5,536 bases of DNA, taken from Methanobacteriota archaeon. Lineage in GTDB: Archaea; Thermoplasmatota; Poseidoniia; Poseidoniales; Poseidoniaceae. Under the pieces are notes generated by a model. It worked only from the letters and a program-made list of their open reading frames with translations, was not told the origin of the DNA and did not search any database. Positions within the stretch are counted from its first letter, which is position 1; each line of letters begins with the position of its first letter. The DNA lies in contig JAAZUV010000103.1 in NCBI GenBank assembly GCA_018623995.1, forward strand, positions 1-5,536. The letters are read 5' to 3'. This document shows, in pieces, positions 1-4,859 of this stretch. Made by a program: the position numbers and the translations under genes.

Positions 1-464
1 CGCCCAACGCTGCCCTTTGCACGAGACATCACATCTTCAGCATCAATCGCCATACCAAAGGCATTGACCTTGTCGATCATCTCAAGCATCCGAGGAACGC
101 GATCCTCGTGCAGTGGTGCGAGCCATTCCTCGAATTTCTTCAGACCCTCTGCAATCGGTTCATGTGGGAAATAGGCAAGAAGATGCCATGAGGACGGAGG
201 CCGATAGCGATTATTGGACGCAAGAATGCCCTCATCCCATGGCAATTCAACATCGCATGTGAGTTCAACACCAGGAACGAACGCAATCCCACGTTGAGCC
301 GCAGCAACCTTTGCTTCGTCCCAGCCTGCAATTGTATCATGATCGGTGAGTGACCAAACACGGACAGATTGTTGTTGCATTGCATCAGCAAGTTCCTCGA
401 CCGATAGCGAGCCATCGCTGTGGGTCGTGTGACAATGCAAATCGAATGAGGAACTCCACATCAT
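1..464 (-). CDS. PHP-domain metal-dependent phosphoesterase (TrpH/YciV-like), 3' end beyond window
   Basis: The first 154 residues are present; the gene leaves the window at base 1. Near the N-terminus lies the first PHP metal-binding motif, DLHCHTTHSDG (residues 8-18, with H10, H12, H15 and D17). It is followed by TDHD (40-43), PGVE (64-67, E67) and a later His in SWHLLAYF (H94). The last visible residues, GMAIDAEDV...GSVG, match the stretch that in this family precedes a GRPH motif, so the missing part should hold the remaining metal ligands. PHP proteins of the TrpH/YciV type are cytosolic di- or trimetal phosphoesterases acting on nucleotides or RNA 5' ends; the substrate here is not known. 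There are two adjacent ATGs (464 and 461) behind a strong GGAGGT site, and an in-frame TGA lies just before them. The gene is third in the folD cluster, 42 bases after the membrane-protein stop. Confidence 0.9.
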   Translation of the reverse strand, partial: MMWSSSFDLHCHTTHSDGSLSVEELADAMQQQSVRVWSLTDHDTIAGWDEAKVAAAQRGIAFVPGVELTCDVELPWDEGILASNNRYRPPSSWHLLAYFPHEPIAEGLKKFEEWLAPLHEDRVPRMLEMIDKVNAFGMAIDAEDVMSRAKGSVG

Positions 465-468
465 TCAA

Positions 469-474
469 ACCTCC
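469..474 (-). promoter_or_regulatory. Shine-Dalgarno site of the PHP gene
   Basis: On the minus strand the bases read GGAGGT, a full match to the archaeal anti-SD (CACCUCC). It lies 4 bases before the ATG at 464 and 7 before the ATG at 461, so it fixes the start of the PHP gene but does not decide between the two adjacent ATGs. It shows that this gene inside the cluster is translated from its own site. Confidence 0.8.
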
Positions 475-506
475 AGAGCCACCAATTTGAACCTCTCCAT
501 GTGAAT

Positions 507-1334
507 CTAAAACAAATCATCCAAATTCGGCAACGATGGAACTGTTTCATCGGATTCAAGCAAATCGTCCAAATCAGGCATCTCTGGCAAACTGAGCGGG
601 GCAGGCTCGTCCAATTCAGGCAATTCGGGCAAAGGAACGTAAGCAGGTCCATCTGAAACAAACGTTGTCTTTGGCTCTCTCATCAACGATTGGGTTTCTT
701 TTTGATCCTCTTTTCCAGGTAGAGGAATGTACGCAGGACCTTCTGAAATGAATGCACGGTCTTCAACGATGACCTCATCCGGTTCGCTTGATTGAAGTTC
801 AGATTCAAACGTCCTCGATTCAATGTCTGTGTTCCGCTCAGAAACAATGGACGCCGCATACGAACCCAACGCACCACTGGAAAGAAGCGCTGTTGCAGAC
901 TCAACCTCTCCTGCGTTGACCGAAATCGTTTCTCCAACAATCGATGAGATAATGTTCGACGTGTTCGTAGTTACTGAAGCAACAGTTGTCGTCCCTACGC
1001 TTGTCGCACTTGATTCAAAATCAGCAATTTGTTCAGCAACACTGCGTTGCTTGGGAAGCTCTGGAACGGGTCGATCTTGGCGGCACCAGACTGCAAGCAA
1101 ACCGAGACATATCGAAAGAACGAGCCAAATCCATTCTTGCGTCGACCAGCCGGTTGATGCCCAATAGTCGTTCTTTTCTCCTGTAACAAACCCTTCGAAC
1201 AATGGTTTGAGAAGAACACGTTGCCCCTCTTGTCCAGGATATCTTCCAAGGAAGGCGTTGCCGAGTAATGCAATGAACGACATGCTCGCAACAGTGGTAG
1301 CAAACGCAGCGATTCGAGGCGCTCGTTGCTCCAT
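507..1334 (-). CDS. Unrecognised two-helix membrane protein with acidic, repeat-bearing tail
   Basis: 275 residues from the ATG at 1334; family not recognised. Two hydrophobic helices are visible: residues about 8-29, and 68-85 (ending in AVWCRQ). Between them is a 38-residue loop containing WASTGWSTQEW. A basic patch follows the second helix, so the tail is probably cytoplasmic. The tail (about 90-275) has a Ser/Thr-rich linker (108-165) and then an acidic, Pro-rich region. A 12-residue element, F-[IV]-S-[ED]-GPAY-[IV]-PLP, occurs twice exactly 30 residues apart (195-206 and 225-236). A shorter element, P-[DN]-LDDL-[LF], also occurs twice (253-259 and at the C-terminal end, 269-275). These look like short binding motifs in a disordered tail; that is inference. 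The start is 10 bases after the folD stop. A GTG at 1343 would add three residues, but the ATG has a weak GTGA site 5 bases before it. Confidence 0.8.
   Translation of the reverse strand: MEQRAPRIAAFATTVASMSFIALLGNAFLGRYPGQEGQRVLLKPLFEGFVTGEKNDYWASTGWSTQEWIWLVLSICLGLLAVWCRQDRPVPELPKQRSVAEQIADFESSATSVGTTTVASVTTNTSNIISSIVGETISVNAGEVESATALLSSGALGSYAASIVSERNTDIESRTFESELQSSEPDEVIVEDRAFISEGPAYIPLPGKEDQKETQSLMREPKTTFVSDGPAYVPLPELPELDEPAPLSLPEMPDLDDLLESDETVPSLPNLDDLF
627..662 (-). repeat. GPAYxPLP element, copy 2
   Basis: This stretch codes for residues 225-236 of the two-helix membrane protein (FVSDGPAYVPLP). It repeats copy 1 with only conservative changes (I/V, E/D, I/V). The DNA has drifted at synonymous positions, so the repeat is kept at protein level. 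Confidence 0.75.
717..752 (-). repeat. GPAYxPLP element, copy 1
   Basis: This stretch codes for residues 195-206 of the two-helix membrane protein (FISEGPAYIPLP), exactly 90 bases before copy 2 in the direction of translation. The GPAY and PLP cores are identical in both copies, which suggests a doubled short binding motif. Confidence 0.75.
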
Positions 1335-1344
1335 GGGCTTCACA

Positions 1345-2211
1345 TCATGAACTCAAAAATTCTGCAGCAGTAACGGTGTTGGCCATGAGCATCGCCACAG
1401 TCATGGGGCCAACACCACCTGGTACTGGCGACAACAACGATGCATTCAAGCCGACATCAGGGTGCACATCACCGGCAAGTCTCCATCCTCTCTCACGGCT
1501 GGAATCATCGACTCGATTGATCCCCACATCAACAACGATAGCTCCTTCTTTGACCCAATCGGGTTGAACCATTTCAGCACGACCGACAGCAGCGACAATG
1601 ACATCTGCTTGCAAGCATTCTGAACGTGCGTCCTTAGTTCGAGAGTGAACAACAGTCACGGTTGCATCAGCACCACGAGCAGCAAGCAAGAGCGCCTGTG
1701 GCATGCCTACATTGAACGAACGACCGAGAACGACAGCTTTCTTTCCAGTCAAGTCGACCTCAGCCCAACGAAGCATTTCCATGACACCAGAAGGCGTACA
1801 TGGGACCATACCATCGCTTCGACCTTGAACCAAACGTCCAAGATTAACGGGATGGAATCCGTCAACATCTTTTCGTGGATCAATGAGCTCAGTCAACGCT
1901 TCCTCGTCCATATGTTTCGGTAGCGGCGACTGAATCAAGATGCCATGCAAATCACGTTGCTCGTTCATGGCTCGAATGTGGTTCGCAACAACCGATTGTT
2001 CGGTATCTTCTGGCAGTTCGATGTGCGTGGAACGGATACCAAGTCGTTCGCAAGAACGAATTTTGTTGTTGACATAAACATGCGATGCTGGGTCGTTGCC
2101 CACAATGATGACTGCGAGATGAGGTTGAACAGAACACGCAGCAATACGCTGTTTCAGTCGCTCTTCCAAATCAGCAGCACATGCCTTACCATCGAGTCGA
2201 GCAGCGCTCAT
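1345..2211 (-). CDS. folD: Bifunctional methylene-THF dehydrogenase / methenyl-THF cyclohydrolase FolD
   Basis: FolD oxidises 5,10-methylene-tetrahydrofolate with NAD(P)+ and hydrolyses the methenyl product to 10-formyl-tetrahydrofolate, which feeds purine synthesis and one-carbon supply in the cytosol. The product is 288 residues, the same length as E. coli FolD, and collinear with it. Visible motifs: LDGKACAADL at the N-terminus; PASHVYVNNK (41-50) with catalytic Y46 and K50; ILIQSPLP (91-98) with Q94; KDVDGFHP (114-121); the Rossmann turn VVLGRSFNVGMP (160-171); and the C-terminal PGGVGPMT (264-271). The start is the ATG at 2211. The frame stays open to 2316, but those 35 codons include tRNA-Thr read as protein. 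The tRNA 3' end lies 50 bases upstream in the same direction, and no convincing TATA box is visible between them. The next gene starts 10 bases after the stop. Confidence 0.97.
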   Translation of the reverse strand: MSAARLDGKACAADLEERLKQRIAACSVQPHLAVIIVGNDPASHVYVNNKIRSCERLGIRSTHIELPEDTEQSVVANHIRAMNEQRDLHGILIQSPLPKHMDEEALTELIDPRKDVDGFHPVNLGRLVQGRSDGMVPCTPSGVMEMLRWAEVDLTGKKAVVLGRSFNVGMPQALLLAARGADATVTVVHSRTKDARSECLQADVIVAAVGRAEMVQPDWVKEGAIVVDVGINRVDDSSRERGWRLAGDVHPDVGLNASLLSPVPGGVGPMTVAMLMANTVTAAEFLSS

Positions 2212-2261
2212 GATTCGACCAAACGCTTCAACGGTTTGAGGATTCTTGTTCAAGGTACTGG

Positions 2262-2338
2262 TGGAGCCAACGGAGGGACTCGAACCCCCGACCGTCTGAT
2301 TACAAATCAGACGCACTACCAGACTGTGCTACGTTGGC
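2262..2338 (-). tRNA. tRNA-Thr (anticodon UGU), CCA encoded
   Basis: A complete intronless cloverleaf reads on the minus strand. The 7-bp acceptor stem pairs GCCAACG (2338-2332) with CGTTGGC (2272-2266). The D-stem is GCAC/GTGC. The anticodon stem is TCTGA/TCAGA around the loop TTTGTAA, which places TGT at 34-36 and so reads ACA and other ACN codons. The T-arm is GGGGG-TTCGAGT-CCCTC with one G-U pair. The discriminator is U73 (2265), as in archaeal tRNA-Thr; bacterial tRNA-Thr usually has A73. The three bases after it (2264-2262) read CCA, so the 3' end appears to be encoded. Neighbours are folD 50 bases downstream on the same strand and the aminotransferase starting 28 bases upstream on the other strand. 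There is no repeat of its 3' end and no integrase nearby. Confidence 0.96.
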
Positions 2339-2366
2339 CTTGAACCGTGGGTTGCGTCTCCCCTTG

Positions 2367-3707
2367 ATGAAGGAAACGGTTGGACCTCGACAAGGTCAAG
2401 AGGGAAACCCGCTTGGGTTGGCTATGGACGAGGCACCAGGTTCATCTTTACTGAACGCTCTTGCCTCGACGCGTCAAGGGAACGATACCATCTTTGGATG
2501 GTACGCACGTTATCTCGCAGCCAAGGAAGAAGGCCATGATGCAGTGAATGGCACTGCAGGAATCCTGCTCGAGAACGATGGAACATTGGCTATCAACCAG
2601 GTTGTCGACAGAATGTTGCGGGAAGCACCTGCTCTGGAATTTTCTTCTTACGCACCACTCAAAGGGCTACCAGATTTCCTTGACTTGAGCATCTCTCTTG
2701 CCCTTGGCGATCATCGAGAAGCGTTGGAATCGATGGGCTTTGGTTTCGTTTCAACAGCATCACCTGGCGGCTCTGGAGCTTTATTCCTCGCTGCCAACAA
2801 CCTTTGTGAACGTGGTGACGCCATTCTTCTACGAGACCGTCACTGGGGTCCTTACGCTGGCTTTCTGAAGGGGTGTGGCCTCGAAATGGCAACATGGCCT
2901 CTCTTGCCAGAGAAGGAGGGTGACTATCCATACTTTGCCGATGAAGCCTTTGAGGCAACTGTCGAGGAACTCGCACAGAACCAGAAGACTGTGATGGTTT
3001 GGCTCAACGATCCAGCACACAATCCGACAGGACTGACCATGACAGCTGAAGGCCGAAGAGCAGCGCTCGACATCATGATGGCAAGTGCTTCTAAGCATCC
3101 AGGTGTTGGCCACACGCTCCTCCTTGATACAGCATACAGCCTCTATGCAAACGAACCACACGGCTGGGGCCAGACCATCGTTGATGCCATGGAAGATGGA
3201 ACACCATGGCCAGAAAACTTCCTCATCACCTATGCTCTTTCATTGTCCAAATCGCACACTGCTTACGGACTACGAACGGGAGCACTCATCGGAATTCATC
3301 CTGACCAAGCCGTCACGGAACGACTCAAGGATACGTTCGGAACCACTGGCCGACAAACTTGGTCGGCTGCACCTCGAATCCTCCAATACACTGCAGCACA
3401 ATTGCACAGCCAAGCAGAAACTGCAGAAGAGTGGTCACATGAGCGAGACCGCCTTCAAGGCCTTCTCACAGAACGAAGAGATATCTTTGTCGACGCATGC
3501 AAGCAGCACGGTGTACCAATCAACCCAACCCACGATGGATTTTTCGCATGGCTTGAACATGATGACCCAGAGTCGATTACAGAGGCTTGTGCAGAACATC
3601 ACGTCTATCTCGTGCCTCTACGAGGCGGAATTCGAATCGGCTTGTGCGCAATGCCAACTGAAGCAGTCGAACGTGTCGCTAAGACACTCGCAACTGTTCT
3701 CAACTAG
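2367..3707 (+). CDS. PLP-dependent class I aminotransferase, aspartate/aromatic type
   Basis: 446 residues from the ATG at 2367. The protein follows the fold-type I aminotransferase pattern of AspC/TyrB. It has PGGSGAL (133-139, cofactor phosphate), W160 in RHWGP where AspC has W140, PAHNPTG (N219), DTAY (D254 and Y257), SLSKS with K295 as the Schiff-base lysine, GLRTG (R303), and GGIRIG with R423 as the substrate alpha-carboxylate arginine. R329 in TGRQTWS sits where AspC keeps R292, the residue that binds the side-chain carboxylate, so aspartate or glutamate is a reasonable substrate guess. The true substrate is not shown. AspC-type enzymes are about 400 residues; the N-terminus here is longer. 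A second ATG at 2424 would give 427 residues. A TTG at 2334 would overlap the tRNA and is unlikely. No clear SD or TATA decides between the two ATGs. Confidence 0.9.
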   Translation: MKETVGPRQGQEGNPLGLAMDEAPGSSLLNALASTRQGNDTIFGWYARYLAAKEEGHDAVNGTAGILLENDGTLAINQVVDRMLREAPALEFSSYAPLKGLPDFLDLSISLALGDHREALESMGFGFVSTASPGGSGALFLAANNLCERGDAILLRDRHWGPYAGFLKGCGLEMATWPLLPEKEGDYPYFADEAFEATVEELAQNQKTVMVWLNDPAHNPTGLTMTAEGRRAALDIMMASASKHPGVGHTLLLDTAYSLYANEPHGWGQTIVDAMEDGTPWPENFLITYALSLSKSHTAYGLRTGALIGIHPDQAVTERLKDTFGTTGRQTWSAAPRILQYTAAQLHSQAETAEEWSHERDRLQGLLTERRDIFVDACKQHGVPINPTHDGFFAWLEHDDPESITEACAEHHVYLVPLRGGIRIGLCAMPTEAVERVAKTLATVLN

Positions 3708-3711
3708 GTGA
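3706..3711 (+). promoter_or_regulatory. Shine-Dalgarno site of the zinc-ribbon gene, overlapping the upstream stop codon
   Basis: AGGTGA matches six bases of the archaeal anti-SD and lies 5 bases before the ATG at 3717. Its first two bases are the end of the aminotransferase TAG stop. This argues for ATG 3717 over the in-frame GTG at 3708, which lies inside the site, and points to coupled translation of the two genes. Confidence 0.75.
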
Positions 3712-3716
3712 GATTG

Positions 3717-4097
3717 ATGGTTCGCAACGTGCGAGAGAACCTCATCCTTTCCGGAATGATTTGCATTGCCTTCGGAGCCTTTCTCTCTGTTGGAGGCGTC
3801 TTGTCCATGGGTGCTGTCATCGGAGTATCAGGTGTACTTTTGTTCGTGATTGGAATGAGCACCCCCAGTCAGCGAACCATGAACGAAGAGGACATAGCTG
3901 CTTGGAAACCAAGTGCAGAGCAACTTCCCGATGCTAATCGAATCATGTACCGAGTCGATGTGACCATCGATGAACCAAAGAAGACAACAATCCTCTGTGG
4001 ACCATGTGGCGTTGTAACCGAACTTGATGGAGATCGACCAACATCATTCACATGCCCAGCATGCAATACGTTCCTCTATGAGGACGAAGAAGAGTGA
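3717..4097 (+). CDS. Small two-helix membrane protein with C-terminal zinc ribbon
   Basis: 126 residues; exact family not recognised. Two hydrophobic segments (about 8-27 and 29-47) form a likely helical hairpin, so both ends should face the cytoplasm. The soluble part has a linker (48-75), a short strand-like region (IMYRVDVTID, 76-85), and a four-cysteine zinc ribbon: C94-x2-C97-x15-C113-x2-C116. It closes with an acidic end, YEDEEE. Zinc ribbons of this kind bind nucleic acid or protein partners; the partner is unknown. The start codon is set by an SD that overlaps the aminotransferase stop, so the two genes form an operon. The TGA stop directly abuts the stop codon of the converging gene. 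An in-frame GTG at 3708 would add three residues. The open reading frame and motif are clear; the function is not. Confidence 0.85.
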   Translation: MVRNVRENLILSGMICIAFGAFLSVGGVLSMGAVIGVSGVLLFVIGMSTPSQRTMNEEDIAAWKPSAEQLPDANRIMYRVDVTIDEPKKTTILCGPCGVVTELDGDRPTSFTCPACNTFLYEDEEE

Positions 4098-4799
4098 TTA
4101 CTTCTGTTCGTATTCGTAAGGCTGTGCCGTTGTCTGCGCAGGCATCTGTTGTGCTGGCATCTGCTGTGCAGGCATCTGCTGTGCAGGCATCTGCTGTGCA
4201 GGCATCTGCTGCATAGGCATCTGCCCTGCCATCATCTGACCACCCATCATTTGTCCCTGTTGCATCATAACAGGATCCTTTGTCTTGAGAGTCAAAGCAA
4301 GAATAAGTCCAATGAGGAGGATAACACCACCACAGATAGCAATCAAGATACCACCTGCTGCTGCAAGGAAACCTCCGGCAGCATCACCGAGGGCATCAAT
4401 ATCACCGACAATGTAGATCTTTACGCTTGATTGGATAGATACTTGCTCACCAGCATTTGTATTCCACCATTCTATGCTGCCTACTCTTTGGAAACCATCA
4501 TCGAGATAGTCGTCCTCTTCGTTAAATTCACATGACTTTTCGAATTTTTCTTCATCGGCCGAATTTGTGATTGAGATGGAGGTTGAACTTCCGATTGCAT
4601 CACAGTCTGAGGCTGAACCCTTGATGTAAACGCCGTAGATATCATCATCAGGGATTGTAAAATCACCGCTTGTTCCTTCCCAGACATTCTCTGAATCGGG
4701 GTTCAATCCAGCGCTTGCAGCGCCTCCAACAATCATTACAATTCCGAGAGCTGTAATTATTCCACCAATGATTAACAATACTTTACCTGCTGTATGCAT
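4098..4799 (-). CDS. Membrane protein with Cys-containing outer domain and MPAQQ-repeat tail
   Basis: 233 residues; no named family recognised. Order of parts: an N-terminal helix (about 7-29, Gly/Ile-rich); an acidic outer domain (30-138) with two cysteines (C66 and C90) that could form a disulfide; a long Gly/Ala/Leu hydrophobic segment (about 140-171) ending in LTLKTK; and a cytoplasmic tail (172-233) rich in Met, Gln, Pro and Ala. The tail has MM/GQ-rich units, then six 5-residue units of the type MPAQQ, and ends in PYEYEQK. The start at 4799 is chosen because a TATA-like box lies exactly where a leaderless transcript from this ATG would need it. An ATG at 4832 would add 11 residues (MVITCQALECI) ahead of the helix. 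The neighbour at 4860-5536 has the same layout and conserved positions, so the pair are probably paralogs. A repeat tail of this kind suggests protein-protein contact or assembly, which is inference. Confidence 0.82.
   Translation of the reverse strand: MHTAGKVLLIIGGIITALGIVMIVGGAASAGLNPDSENVWEGTSGDFTIPDDDIYGVYIKGSASDCDAIGSSTSISITNSADEEKFEKSCEFNEEDDYLDDGFQRVGSIEWWNTNAGEQVSIQSSVKIYIVGDIDALGDAAGGFLAAAGGILIAICGGVILLIGLILALTLKTKDPVMMQQGQMMGGQMMAGQMPMQQMPAQQMPAQQMPAQQMPAQQMPAQTTAQPYEYEQK
4141..4230 (-). repeat. 15-bp tandem repeat, six units, coding for MPAQQ
   Basis: The plus-strand unit GGCATCTGCTGTGCA is repeated head to tail. Units at 4156, 4171 and 4186 are identical; those at 4141, 4201 and 4216 differ by a few bases. 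The period is a multiple of three, so each unit adds five residues (Met-Pro-Ala-Gln-Gln) to the tail of the membrane protein without shifting frame. Two more decayed 15-base units can be made out at 4231-4260, suggesting the array grew from an older Met/Gln-rich tail. Identical copies are prone to slippage, so copy number may vary between strains. Confidence 0.92.
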
Positions 4800-4821
4800 G
4801 ATGCATTCTAGTGCTTGGCAA

Positions 4822-4829
4822 GTTATAAC
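4822..4829 (-). promoter_or_regulatory. TATA-like box for a leaderless transcript starting at 4799
   Basis: The minus strand reads GTTATAAC (a perfect palindrome). If this is the archaeal TATA element at about -30 to -23, transcription would begin at base 4799, the A of the ATG chosen for the repeat-tail membrane protein. A second AT-rich element, AAATTATA at 4856-4849, would instead place the start near 4826 and leave a 27-base leader with no SD. No clear BRE is visible next to the first box, so this rests on spacing and composition only. Confidence 0.45.
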
Positions 4830-4859
4830 CATGCCCCCGAACAGAGGGTATAATTTGGT

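Noticed and set aside
140..415. 91-codon minus-strand frame in the first 465 bases
   Set aside because: It is an out-of-frame shadow of the PHP gene, whose own frame carries the DLHCHTTHSDG, TDHD and PGVE motifs across the same bases and runs off the edge.
465..498. 11-codon frame (MERFKLVALEV) just before the PHP gene, ending in TGA next to its ATG
   Set aside because: It is too short to judge and spans the strong GGAGGT site, which explains the sequence. No evidence of a leader peptide.
823..1167. 114-codon plus-strand frame opposite the two-helix membrane protein
   Set aside because: No recognisable domain; it lies fully within a minus-strand gene that has helices and repeated motifs. 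Treated as an antisense shadow.
2262..2338. tRNA as an integration (att) site
   Set aside because: No direct copy of the tRNA 3' end, integrase or foreign-looking segment is seen in the window; the flanks are housekeeping genes.
3085..3711. 208-codon plus-strand frame inside the aminotransferase
   Set aside because: It overlaps the aminotransferase in another frame, across the PLP lysine and arginine motifs. Its translation shows no domain, and long shadow frames are common in this codon usage.
4141..4230. Possible CRISPR array
   Set aside because: The units are contiguous, only 15 bases long, have no spacers and are in frame within a gene.
4149..4430. Plus-strand frame rich in HLLCR repeats
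   Set aside because: This is the antisense reading of the 15-bp repeat; any tandem repeat with a period divisible by three gives a repetitive peptide in all open frames.
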